Positions 29,331-37,174 of a DNA stretch of 64,000 nt are shown here, piece by piece. This DNA comes from Microbacterium azadirachtae (lineage in GTDB: Bacteria; Actinomycetota; Actinomycetes; Actinomycetales; Microbacteriaceae), in NCBI RefSeq assembly GCF_000956505.1, contig NZ_JYIX01000038.1:1-64000 (forward strand). Direction: 5' to 3'. The first letter of the stretch is position 1. The number at the start of each line of letters is the position of its first letter. Both the position numbers and the translations under genes were made by a program. The notes beneath the pieces are model-generated. The model worked only from the letters and a program-made list of their open reading frames with translations. It searched no databases and had not been told where the DNA came from.

Positions 29331-29786
29331 ATGAACCCGACGGCCCACATCCACGAGGCGGCCTGGACCGACCCCACCTGTCCGGTCGCGCGCACGCTCG
29401 ACATCGTCGGCGACCGGTGGAGCCTGCTGATCATCCGCGACGCGATGGACGGTGCACGATCGTTCACCGACTTCCAGCAGCGCACCGGGGTCGCTCGCAA
29501 CATCCTCACCGACAGGCTCCGTCGCCTCGTCGATCGCGGGGTCCTCCGGCAGGAGCCTGCGGCCTCCGGGCGCCGCCAGGTCTACGTGCTCACCGACGTC
29601 GGCCGCGACCTCTTCACCGTCATCGTGGCGATGCGTCAGTGGGGAGAGAGGCACATGTTCGCGCCGGGCGAGGCGCACTCCGTCCTCGTGGATGGGGCCG
29701 GTCGCGCCATCGCCCCGTTGCGTCCCGTCGACGCGAACGGTGACGGCATCGACATCGACACGACCACCGTCATCGGACGCGGCTGA
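29331..29786 (+). CDS. HxlR family winged-helix regulator
   Basis: A 151-residue regulator. The HxlR core CPVARTLDIVGDRWSLLIIRD is near the N-terminus, followed by the recognition segment GVARNILTDRLRRLVDRGVL and the wing ASGRRQVYVLTDVGRDL. Start ATG 29331 has a perfect AGGAGG 4 bases upstream, so the extra 20 residues of a longer frame (29271) are not used. HxlR proteins usually respond to reactive electrophiles or other small molecules; the partner here is the divergent MFS exporter. Confidence 0.9.
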   Translation: MNPTAHIHEAAWTDPTCPVARTLDIVGDRWSLLIIRDAMDGARSFTDFQQRTGVARNILTDRLRRLVDRGVLRQEPAASGRRQVYVLTDVGRDLFTVIVAMRQWGERHMFAPGEAHSVLVDGAGRAIAPLRPVDANGDGIDIDTTTVIGRG

Positions 29787-29816
29787 TCGGCATCGGTTCT
29801 CCCCGTACTCGCGACC

Positions 29817-30977
29817 TCAGGCGGTCGGCCCCACGTACCGGGACGAGGGGCGGAGGATCTTGCCGTCCTGCACCTGCTCGCAGGCGTGCGCACCCCAGCC
29901 GATCAGACGCGCCGAGGCGAAGGTCGGCGTGAACAGCTCCCGAGGGATCCCGCACGCCTCCATGACGACCGCAGCGTACAGTTCGACGTTCGTGCGCAGA
30001 GCGCGGCCGGGCTTGAGCTCGTCCAGCACGCGCAGCACGGTCTGCTCCACCGTCACGGCGAGGTCGACCCGGTCCGAGGCCAGTCCGTCGGTGCGCAGCT
30101 GCTGGACGACGCCGCGCAGCAGTCGGGAACGGGGATCCTCGGTGCGATAGACCGCGTGCCCGAAGCCCATGATCCGCCCGCCGTTCTGCACGCGCTCGCG
30201 CACCCATGCCTCCGCGTGCTCCGGGGCGCCGATCTCGTCCAGCATGTCCAGCGTGCGCGCGGGTGCGCCGCCGTGCAGCGGCCCCGACAGGGCGCCAAGT
30301 GCGCCGCCGACGCACGAGGCGAGGTCGGCCCCGGTCGATGCGATCACCCGCGCCGTGAACGTCGAGGCGTTGAAGCCGTGATCGATCGCCGCCGTCAGAT
30401 ATGTGGCGAGGGCGGTGGCGAGACGGGCGTCGGGCGCGGTGCCCGTGAGCATGCGCAGGTAGTCGGAGACGGGGTCGAGCTCCGCGTCCGGCGCGATCGG
30501 ATCCTGTCCCTGGCTCCACCGGTGCAGCGCCGCGATCAGGGACGGCGCGACGGCGGCGAGACGGATCGTGTCGTCGGCGCGCTCCTCGTCGGTCTCGTCG
30601 TAGAGGGCGCGCTGTCCGTCCGCGGCGGAGACGAGAGCGAGCCCGGTGCGCAGCTGGGCCATGGGATCCAGACCCGAAGCCGCGATCGCCGACAGCGGTC
30701 CGTGCAGGTGCTCCGGGATCGCCCGCGCCGCGGTCGTGCGGGCGCGGAAAGCGGCGGCGCCCGCGTCGTCCTGAGGCAGAGCACCGAGCGCGACAAGGCT
30801 CCAGGCGTCCTCGAACCGCGCCGCGGCGGCCAGCTCCACTCCAGACACACCCCGGTAGTGGAAGAACCCCTCCTCGCCGCGCACGTCGCCGACCGCGGTC
30901 TCTGCGACGACGACGTTCGTGAGGCCTCGCGGGACGTCGATGAGATGCGTGTCGTTGCGATCGATCGTGATGGCCAT
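29817..30977 (-). CDS. Citrate synthase / 2-methylcitrate synthase family protein
   Basis: A 386-residue citrate synthase. Catalytic-histidine regions are AAIDHGFNASTF and ALSGPLHGGAP, and the CoA/oxaloacetate loop is MGFGHAVYRTEDPRSRLL. The third catalytic residue region reads TNVELYAAVV; the usual Asp (NVDFY) is Glu here. It could condense acetyl-CoA or propionyl-CoA with oxaloacetate. Start ATG 30977 with AGGAG. It is divergent from the HTH-citrate synthase fusion (31109-32413). Confidence 0.88.
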   Translation of the reverse strand: MAITIDRNDTHLIDVPRGLTNVVVAETAVGDVRGEEGFFHYRGVSGVELAAAARFEDAWSLVALGALPQDDAGAAAFRARTTAARAIPEHLHGPLSAIAASGLDPMAQLRTGLALVSAADGQRALYDETDEERADDTIRLAAVAPSLIAALHRWSQGQDPIAPDAELDPVSDYLRMLTGTAPDARLATALATYLTAAIDHGFNASTFTARVIASTGADLASCVGGALGALSGPLHGGAPARTLDMLDEIGAPEHAEAWVRERVQNGGRIMGFGHAVYRTEDPRSRLLRGVVQQLRTDGLASDRVDLAVTVEQTVLRVLDELKPGRALRTNVELYAAVVMEACGIPRELFTPTFASARLIGWGAHACEQVQDGKILRPSSRYVGPTA

Positions 30978-31054
30978 GTCGGCTCCTCTCTGGCGAGTCG
31001 CGGGTGGCGGCTCTTTTCTGTTCGGAGTCGCGATGCGGCTCTTCGCTCACGATG

Positions 31055-31096
31055 CATAATGGATCCGGCTATCGTCAATGTTGATCGAATCAATGA
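31055..31096 (+). promoter_or_regulatory. Promoter and candidate operator of the HTH-citrate synthase gene
   Basis: A -10-like CATAAT (31055-31060, 5 of 6 to TATAAT) is followed by TTGAT-CGA-ATCAA at 31081-31093, an inverted repeat flanked by CAATG on both sides. It may bind the HTH protein itself. Confidence 0.4.
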
Positions 31097-31108
31097 GGGG
31101 CGGCGGAA

Positions 31109-32413
31109 ATGGACGCGCTCACAGCGGCGCAGACCGCGGCGCGCCTCGGCGTGCGGACCGAGACGCTCTACGCCTATGTCTCCCGAGGGTTGATCGCACG
31201 GGAGCGCGGGGCGCACGGCTCCCTTTTCGATCCTCTCGAAGTCGAGCGCTTCGCCCGTGCTCGCCGCCGGGTGACCTCTCCCTCGCACGGCGCGGCACGC
31301 GTGGCCGGCGCCGACGGGAGCCCGCTGGCGGTGATCGACACCGACATCGCGTTGATCGAGGACGGCGAACTCTGGATCCGCGGCGTGCCGATCGACGAGC
31401 TGGTCGCAGGGGAGGGCGAGGCTCCGAGGTTCGACGCCGTCGTGCGCTGGCTCTTCGCACGCACGGATCTGCCGCCTCGGGACGCTCCACCGCTCGAGGG
31501 GCCGGGGAGCGCAGCGGCGAGTCGCGTGCTCGCCGCGCTGCCGCCCGGAGCCGGCGCCTTCAGTCGTCTCCTCGCCGCGGTCGCGGCTCTCGCCGCGGAC
31601 GACCCGGAGCGCTACGACCTCCGCCCCGAGACGGTGGCCCGAATCGCGACCCGTCTCGTCGCCGGGCTCGTGGACGCGCTCCCGCTGCTCGGCTCAGAGA
31701 AGGAGCGCATCGACGGGGCGTCGACGGCAGCCGACATGTCGGTGGCCGCGCGACTCTGGCCCCGTCTCACCGCCCTCCCTGCGACGCCTGCCCGGGTGCG
31801 GGTGCTGGACGCCACGCTCGTACTCCTCGTCGACCACGACATGGCCGCGTCGACGCTCGCCGCGCGGGCCGCGGCGTCCGCGCGGGCGCATCCCTACGCC
31901 GTCGTCGCAGCCGGTTTCGGCGCGCTCGATTCGGCCCTGCACGGTGCAGTGAGCGTCGCGGTGCACGCGCTCCTGCGACAGGTGCAGGACGGCGCGGATC
32001 CCGCTGCGGCGGTGGCGACCGCGACGCGTCTCGGCGGAGCGGGGATCCCCGGATTCGGGCAGCTGCTCTACCCGGACGGCGATCCGCGGGCGCGGCTGCT
32101 GCTGCAGGTGATGCGGGAGGCGGCGGATCCGCGGGCCGACGCAGCACTGCGCCTGGCGGAGCAGGTCTCCGCCGTCGTGCACGCCAGGACCGGTCTTCAT
32201 CCCACCGTCGATCTGGCGCTGGCCGTCATGGCGCTGGCCTGGGAGATGCCCGCCGACGCCGGGGAGACCGTGTTCGCCGTCGCACGTTCCGCGGGCTGGT
32301 GCGCGCATGCGCAGGATGAGTACGGGCGCGCCCCGCTGCGGCTGCGGCCGATCGGCCACTACGTCGGCCCGGATGCGGCGGATCTCCAGCGGCCCGGGAG
32401 CAATGCTCGGTAG
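31109..32413 (+). CDS. MerR-type HTH fused to a citrate synthase domain
   Basis: A 434-residue fusion. Residues 1-55 look like an excisionase/MerR-type DNA-binding head (LTAAQTAARLGVRTETLYAY, VSRGLIARERG, FDPLEVERFARAR). Residues about 70-420 are citrate-synthase-like: LVDHDMAAST and LDSALHGAVS keep two His, and TVDLALAVMALA keeps the Asp. The loop corresponding to MGFGHAVYR reads PGFGQLLYPDGDPRA, losing the third His. It may sense oxaloacetate or acyl-CoA and regulate the divergent synthase gene, or still catalyse. Both readings are inference. Confidence 0.8.
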   Translation: MDALTAAQTAARLGVRTETLYAYVSRGLIARERGAHGSLFDPLEVERFARARRRVTSPSHGAARVAGADGSPLAVIDTDIALIEDGELWIRGVPIDELVAGEGEAPRFDAVVRWLFARTDLPPRDAPPLEGPGSAAASRVLAALPPGAGAFSRLLAAVAALAADDPERYDLRPETVARIATRLVAGLVDALPLLGSEKERIDGASTAADMSVAARLWPRLTALPATPARVRVLDATLVLLVDHDMAASTLAARAAASARAHPYAVVAAGFGALDSALHGAVSVAVHALLRQVQDGADPAAAVATATRLGGAGIPGFGQLLYPDGDPRARLLLQVMREAADPRADAALRLAEQVSAVVHARTGLHPTVDLALAVMALAWEMPADAGETVFAVARSAGWCAHAQDEYGRAPLRLRPIGHYVGPDAADLQRPGSNAR

Positions 32414-32416
32414 GCT
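32411..32416 (+). promoter_or_regulatory. Candidate -10 box of dxs
   Basis: TAGGCT at the very end of the preceding gene predicts a transcription start near 32423 and a leader of about 50 bases, which contains the AGGAGG used by dxs. Confidence 0.35.
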
Positions 32417-32474
32417 GGATCGGTGCTGCGGGCTCCGGTCCGCCGCTCTCTATTGGCTTCAGGAGGCAGACACG

Positions 32475-34457
32475 GTGGCGATCCTTCCCGGTATCTCCGG
32501 TCCCCGCGACCTCGATCGGCTCACCCCCGAGCAGCTCGCCGAGTTGGCCGCGGAGGTTCGATCGTTCCTGATCGAGAACGTCGCCCGTACCGGTGGACAC
32601 CTGGGGCCGAATCTCGGGGTCGTCGAGCTCACGATCGCTCTGCACCGGGTGTTCTCCTCGCCGGACGACCCGATCATCTTCGACACCGGGCATCAGTCCT
32701 ACGTGCACAAGCTGCTCACGGGGCGTCAGGACTTCTCCGCGCTGCGCTCGCGCGGGGGACTGGCCGGCTACCCGCAGCGCTCGGAGAGCCCGCACGACGT
32801 CGTCGAGTCCTCGCACGCCTCGAGTTCGCTGAGCTGGGCCGACGGGATCTCCAGGGCCTTCACGGCGACGGGCCGGGAAGACCGTCACGTCGTCGCGGTC
32901 GTCGGCGACGGGGCGCTCACCGGTGGCATGACCTGGGAGGCGCTCAACAACATCTCCGACGACAACGAACGCAATCTCGTGATCGTCGTCAACGACAACG
33001 GCCGTTCCTACGCGCCCACGATCGGCGGCATGGCGCGGTACATGAACCGCGTGCGGACGGCGGGCGTCTACCGCGACCTGCATCGCAAGTCCGATCGATT
33101 CTTCCGAGCCTTCGGCCCCGTGGGCCGTGCGTTCTACCGAGGCGTCCGCGGCGGCACGCACGGCTTCCTCTCGCGCTTCTCGAACAACGAGGAGCTGTAC
33201 TCGAACCTCGACATCAAGTACCTGGGTCCCGTCGACGGCCACGACATCCCCTCTCTGATGGAGGCGCTGCAGCTCGCGAAGGACTACGGCGCGCCGGTCA
33301 TCGTGCACGTCATCACCGAGAAGGGCCGCGGCTATCAGCCCGCGCTCGATGACGAGGCCGACCAGTTCCACGCGGTCAACAAGATCGACCCGAAGACGGG
33401 AACGCCCCTCGCCGCGAGCGGCACGGGGTGGACCGACGTGTTCGCCGATGCGCTCGTCGACCTCGGCGCGCGCAGGCCCGAGGTCATCGCGATGACCGCG
33501 GCGATGCTGCGTCCCACCGGGCTCGCGCCGTTCGCCGAGCGCTTCCCCGACCGCGTCTACGACGTGGGCATCGCGGAGCAGCATGCGGTCACCGCGGCTG
33601 CGGGCCTCGCCTACGGCGGCCTGCACCCGGTCGTCGCGTTGTACGCGACGTTCATGGGCCGCGCGTTCGATCAGGTGCTGATGGACGTCGGGCTGCACCG
33701 CGCCGGAGTGACGTTCGTGCTGGATCGGGCGGGTGTCACCGGTCCCGACGGCCCGAGCCACCATGGCCTGTGGGACCTCTCCATGCTGCAGATCGTGCCG
33801 GGGATCCGCATCGCGGCGCCCCGTGACGCTGAGCGCCTGCGCGAAGAGCTGGAGGAGGCCGTCGCCGTCGACGACGCGCCCACGGTGATCCGCTATCCGA
33901 AGGGCGCAGTGGCCCCGGAGATCCCCGCGATCGAGCGCCTGCACGACGGGGTGGACGTGCTGTCCCGCGGTGAGGGCGAAGACGTGCTGCTCATCGGGAT
34001 CGGGCCGTTCGCGACCCTCGCCCTCGATGTGGCGGACCGGCTCAAGGCGCAGGGGATCGGCGCGACCGTGATCGACCCGCGCTGGGCCATCCCGGTGCAG
34101 CCCTCTGTCGTCGAGCTCGCCGCTCGGCACCGCCTCGTCATCACGCTCGAGGACGGCATCCGCGTCGGTGGCGTCGGAACTCGTGTGCGTCAGGTGCTCC
34201 GCGAGGCCGGCATCGACACCGCGGTCGACGAGCTGGGCCTGCCGGACGAGTACATCGATCACGCGAGCCGTGAGCAGATCCTCGAGGACGCCGGGCTCAC
34301 CGCCGGCAAGATCGCGCAGGACGTGGTCGCGCAGGTGCTCGGCACTCGTGTTCCGATCGCCCGCCCGACCGGCGAGGTGCCCCTGCACACGGGGACGGTC
34401 GAGATCGTGACGAGCATCCGCGCGGAGCACGGCGCGGAGGAGCGCCGGCGGCGCTGA
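32475..34457 (+). CDS. dxs: 1-deoxy-D-xylulose-5-phosphate synthase
   Basis: A 660-residue thiamine-diphosphate enzyme that condenses pyruvate and glyceraldehyde-3-phosphate, the first step of the MEP isoprenoid pathway. Motifs are HLGPNLGVVELTIALH near the start, FDTGHQSYVHKLLTGR, the ThDP/Mg motif VVGDGALTGGMTWEALNN with the paired N in VIVVNDNGRSYAP, EQHAVTAAAGLAYGGLHPVV, and DRAGVTGPDGPSHHG. The start is GTG 32475 (VAILPGISGP) with AGGAGG 9 bases upstream. Confidence 0.97.
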   Translation: MAILPGISGPRDLDRLTPEQLAELAAEVRSFLIENVARTGGHLGPNLGVVELTIALHRVFSSPDDPIIFDTGHQSYVHKLLTGRQDFSALRSRGGLAGYPQRSESPHDVVESSHASSSLSWADGISRAFTATGREDRHVVAVVGDGALTGGMTWEALNNISDDNERNLVIVVNDNGRSYAPTIGGMARYMNRVRTAGVYRDLHRKSDRFFRAFGPVGRAFYRGVRGGTHGFLSRFSNNEELYSNLDIKYLGPVDGHDIPSLMEALQLAKDYGAPVIVHVITEKGRGYQPALDDEADQFHAVNKIDPKTGTPLAASGTGWTDVFADALVDLGARRPEVIAMTAAMLRPTGLAPFAERFPDRVYDVGIAEQHAVTAAAGLAYGGLHPVVALYATFMGRAFDQVLMDVGLHRAGVTFVLDRAGVTGPDGPSHHGLWDLSMLQIVPGIRIAAPRDAERLREELEEAVAVDDAPTVIRYPKGAVAPEIPAIERLHDGVDVLSRGEGEDVLLIGIGPFATLALDVADRLKAQGIGATVIDPRWAIPVQPSVVELAARHRLVITLEDGIRVGGVGTRVRQVLREAGIDTAVDELGLPDEYIDHASREQILEDAGLTAGKIAQDVVAQVLGTRVPIARPTGEVPLHTGTVEIVTSIRAEHGAEERRRR

Positions 34458-34478
34458 AGGCGACCTGAGGTCGCGCCT

Positions 34479-35090
34479 TCAGCGATCGCTGTGCGGAGCA
34501 GATCCTGGTGACTCGGTGCCGACGCTGACCGCGCCGTCCGACCGGCGCCGGAACCACCGCAGCGGCTTGAGCCCGCGATCCTTGCGCAGCGCGAGCGATG
34601 CCGTCCTCGCCCAGGCCAGCGGGATCGCAGCCGCGCCCGACACGAATCCGGCGATGACGAAGGCGGGCAACGGCGTCAATTGGTCCACGTGCAGGATGTG
34701 GGCCACAGCGAAGGACACCGCACCGCAGAAGACGATGCCGAACGCGCACCACGCCAGAAGGTGGTTGCGGAACGCGGGTATGCGCACCATCCAGCGACCC
34801 ACCATGTAGGCCGGGCACACGCCGATCAGCAAGGCGAGAAGGCTGATCGGCACCGCGTAGATCATGACCAGCATCGAAACGCTGAACGCGCCCGAGAGGG
34901 CGGAGCTCGCGCGACCCGGTTCATCGATCATGCTCGTCACGCCGTGGGCGAGGCTGAGCAGTACTGAGGCGATCGCGAACAGCGCGACGTGCAGTGCAAC
35001 CGCACGTGCCGCCCCGCTGGCGAATTCTCCCCCGTCGAACCCCATGGGTTCCTCGGGCGTCCGCGGTGACGCAGCACGCGGGTCGCTCAT
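34479..35090 (-). CDS. Small membrane protein, SPRTP family member 1
   Basis: A 203-residue protein with four predicted membrane helices (about 24-45, 60-85, 100-120, 126-150) and a basic cytosolic C-terminus. Its N-terminus MSDPRAASPRTPEEPMGFDG shares the pattern SPRTPxxPMxF with two neighbours (35141-35695 and 35871-36419) and a remnant (35692-35874). I do not recognise the family. It is the last gene of a tetR-led cluster; the gap before it is 50 bases. Confidence 0.65.
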   Translation of the reverse strand: MSDPRAASPRTPEEPMGFDGGEFASGAARAVALHVALFAIASVLLSLAHGVTSMIDEPGRASSALSGAFSVSMLVMIYAVPISLLALLIGVCPAYMVGRWMVRIPAFRNHLLAWCAFGIVFCGAVSFAVAHILHVDQLTPLPAFVIAGFVSGAAAIPLAWARTASLALRKDRGLKPLRWFRRRSDGAVSVGTESPGSAPHSDR

Positions 35091-35140
35091 GGCTGCACTT
35101 CCGAGATCCGGTCGAGCGGGGTGCCGAGACTCTGGGGCTG

Positions 35141-35695
35141 TCATGCCACGACCCCCGGGAACGTCCACGCGCATCGTGCCGTGATACCGCGATCGGCGTT
35201 CAGCGCCCGCGCCGCGGTGAATCTCCAGGCGAGAGGGAACGCGATCGCCCCGGCCAAGGCGCTCGGGAGGGCGATCGTGAGCAAGCCGACCATTCCCAAG
35301 AACAGCAACGCGAGGAAAGAACCCGCCGCGCCGACGATGAGGCCGAGGACCGCGTTGACGGCGATGTGCCCGGCGGGGTGGGCGAAGCGTTCGCATATGC
35401 GGTTGAGCGCATATGTAGGCAGTGCAAAGAGGAGGAATGTGGGGATGCTGAGGACGGCGCCCACGACCGCGAGCATCACCGCCACGATGAGACGGGACGG
35501 GACATCCGACATCGAGCAGGAGACGGAGGATGCATAGGTGGGGCAGCCGAAGATGCTCAGCGCAGCGAACATCAGTGCCGGCAGGAGGAGGAGGGTCAGG
35601 CCCCACGCGAGCAGCGCGCCGTTGACGAACTCCTCCGTGGTGAACGCCATCGGCTTCTTGGGCGTCCGCGGCGACGCAGCCCGCTCGTCGCTCAT
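35141..35695 (-). CDS. Small membrane protein, SPRTP family member 2
   Basis: A 184-residue protein beginning MSDERAASPRTPKKPMAFTT, then about four hydrophobic helices (LLAWGLTLLLLPALMFAALS; RLIVAVMLAVVGAVLSIPTF; GHIAVNAVLGLIVGAAGSFL; GLLTIALPSALAGAIAFPLA). Paralogous in layout to 34479-35090 and 35871-36419. Start ATG 35695 overlaps the stop of the chimeric remnant as ATGA. Function unknown. Confidence 0.65.
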   Translation of the reverse strand: MSDERAASPRTPKKPMAFTTEEFVNGALLAWGLTLLLLPALMFAALSIFGCPTYASSVSCSMSDVPSRLIVAVMLAVVGAVLSIPTFLLFALPTYALNRICERFAHPAGHIAVNAVLGLIVGAAGSFLALLFLGMVGLLTIALPSALAGAIAFPLAWRFTAARALNADRGITARCAWTFPGVVA

Positions 35696-35788
35696 GGCCG
35701 CACGTCCGCGATCTGGTCGAGGAGATCGCGGGTCACGCCGCGGACACCGGGGACGCGCAGGAACGGGAGCGCGACGGCGAACAGCCTG
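35689..35788. repeat. 100-bp repeat, copy of the tetR 3' end
   Basis: Matches 36413-36512 with three substitutions (offset 724). It corresponds to the last 97 or so bases of the tetR gene plus the ATGA junction into the following gene, so it records a recent tandem duplication. Confidence 0.85.
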
Positions 35789-35874
35789 CAGGCCCAGACG
35801 GCCCCGCGGCTCAGCTCGGCAGCGGTGAACGCCATCGGCCGCTCCGGAGTGCGCGGCGACCCGACCGCGCTCAT
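35692..35874 (-). pseudogene. Chimeric remnant: SPRTP membrane-protein N-terminus joined to a TetR C-terminus
   Basis: A 60-codon reading frame. Residues 1-28 (MSAVGSPRTPERPMAFTAAE...) match the start of the neighbouring membrane proteins, and residues 30-60 (RLFAVALPFLRVPGVRGVTR...) are identical to the C-terminus of the TetR at 36416-37108. It has ATGA overlaps on both sides and could still be translated, but it looks like the product of deletion between duplicated copies. Confidence 0.75.
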
Positions 35875-36419
35875 CGGACGAAACCGATCGAGCCCGCATC
35901 GACCAGAGACCGACGGCGCGCATCTCGTCGCAGCGCGATCCGAGCGGTGATATTCCAGCCCGTGGGAAGAGCCAGAGCCACAGCGATGGCGACCCCGATG
36001 GCGAACGGTCGCATCGGATCCACCCAGAGGAACCGGCAGAGGACCCACCAAGCCAGGCCGATCCCCGCGCCGAGGATGAGGAACATCGCGCTATGGACAT
36101 AGACGTTGTCCGTACGGCGAAGTCCATTGCCGACACCAAGTCCGAGCGGCGCCAGGACGCATGCGAGCACGAAGGAGAACGGGGCGATGAACAAGAACGA
36201 ATTCCCGACTCGTGACCAGAAGAGCGCCTCACCCGTCAGCCCGTTGAAGGACTCGTAGACCAGCCCCGGGACGGGCGTCGCTGCGTCGACCGCGTACGCG
36301 AGCTCGGCACCGAGAACGAAGATGATCCACGCGAACGCCGTGCCACGGATGAACTCCTGGATCGTGAACGCCATCGGCTCGCTGGACGTGCGCGGTGATG
36401 CGAAGACAGAGGCGCTCAT
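35871..36419 (-). CDS. Small membrane protein, SPRTP-related member 3
   Basis: A 182-residue protein starting MSASVFASPRTSSEPMAFTI, a variant of the shared N-terminal motif, followed by four hydrophobic segments (FAWIIFVLGAELAYAV; FLFIAPFSFVLACVLAPLGL; AMFLILGAGIGLAWWVLCRF; FAIGVAIAVALALPTGW). Coupled to tetR by ATGA. Function unknown; co-transcription suggests it is controlled by the TetR protein. Confidence 0.65.
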   Translation of the reverse strand: MSASVFASPRTSSEPMAFTIQEFIRGTAFAWIIFVLGAELAYAVDAATPVPGLVYESFNGLTGEALFWSRVGNSFLFIAPFSFVLACVLAPLGLGVGNGLRRTDNVYVHSAMFLILGAGIGLAWWVLCRFLWVDPMRPFAIGVAIAVALALPTGWNITARIALRRDARRRSLVDAGSIGFVR

Positions 36420-36512
36420 GGCCGCACGTCCGCGATCTGGTCGAGGAGATCGCGCGTTACGCCGCGGACACCGGGGACACGCAGGAACGGGAGCGCGACG
36501 GCGAACAGCCTG
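36413..36512. repeat. 100-bp repeat, original tetR 3' end
   Basis: Partner of 35689-35788, 97 of 100 bases identical. Confidence 0.85.
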
Positions 36513-37108
36513 AGGCCGGTGTCGAGGAGACGCGTCGTCTTCGCCTGGTCCGGCGACTCGTCATAGGTCCACCGGAGGATGAGCGCCAGATACATCGGGA
36601 AGATCGCCTCGGGCAGGCGCTCGACGATGTCGTCCGGCACACGATGCGACGCGCCTTCGACGACCTCGCGGAGCAGACCGATGGTCATCTCGCGCGCGGG
36701 AGACGACTCCACGGACAGGGGGTTGATCGGGGAGTCGGGGGAGACCATCGCGCTGAGGAAGCCCGGTGCCACGGCGCGGTAGGCGCCGACCGTCTCCAGG
36801 CCGGTCTCGAAGAACACGCGCAGTCGGTCCACGAGGCCGGTCACCCCCGTCAGTCGCGGACGCGCGGCGGCACCGTGATCCCGCTGCTGCTGGTCGTAGA
36901 GCTCTTGGACCAGGTGCTCCTTGGAGGGGAAGTAGTAGTACGCGTTCCCGACCGAGACACCGGCCTCCTTGGCGATCAGCCGGATCGTGGTGTCCGGGTA
37001 CCCGCGCTCCACGAACGAGGCCATCGCGGCCGCGCGGATCCGCGCTCTCGTCGCCTCGGCCTTCGGGGTGAGCGGCTTGGCAGTGGCGTCCGACTCTGAA
37101 CTGAACAT
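36416..37108 (-). CDS. TetR family transcriptional regulator
   Basis: A 230-residue TetR protein. The DNA-binding domain is residues about 13-60: ATRARIRAAAMASFVERGYP, DTTIRLIAKEAGVSVGNAYY and YFPSKEHLVQELYD. The C-terminal domain is about 160 residues. I start it at ATG 37108 (MFSSESDATAK), because a TATTCT box six bases upstream predicts leaderless transcription and a palindrome covers the start. A longer frame to 37144 would cross the promoter. It leads the cluster of small membrane proteins. Confidence 0.85.
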   Translation of the reverse strand: MFSSESDATAKPLTPKAEATRARIRAAAMASFVERGYPDTTIRLIAKEAGVSVGNAYYYFPSKEHLVQELYDQQQRDHGAAARPRLTGVTGLVDRLRVFFETGLETVGAYRAVAPGFLSAMVSPDSPINPLSVESSPAREMTIGLLREVVEGASHRVPDDIVERLPEAIFPMYLALILRWTYDESPDQAKTTRLLDTGLRLFAVALPFLRVPGVRGVTRDLLDQIADVRP

Positions 37109-37120
37109 GTTCAAAGAATA
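37102..37120 (-). promoter_or_regulatory. Leaderless promoter and autoregulatory palindrome of tetR
   Basis: -10 TATTCT (37120-37115), six bases before the ATG, with TGGACG 17 bases upstream of it as a -35. The perfect 12-bp palindrome TGAACATGTTCA (37102-37113) covers the start codon, so bound repressor would block the promoter. Confidence 0.55.
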
Positions 37121-37174
37121 GCGCGAGGCGAGCCTCACGTCCATTGCGAAGCCCTGGCAGGCGTCGCGATCGAG

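Noticed and set aside
32423..33352. GTG at 32423 six bases after TAGGCT as a leaderless gene
   Set aside because: Its frame is out of phase with dxs and yields Arg/Pro-rich shadow sequence; the box is better explained as the dxs promoter.
34479..37108. Insertion sequence or prophage as the cause of the membrane-protein duplications
   Set aside because: No transposase, integrase or terminal inverted repeats; the pattern is explained by local tandem duplication.
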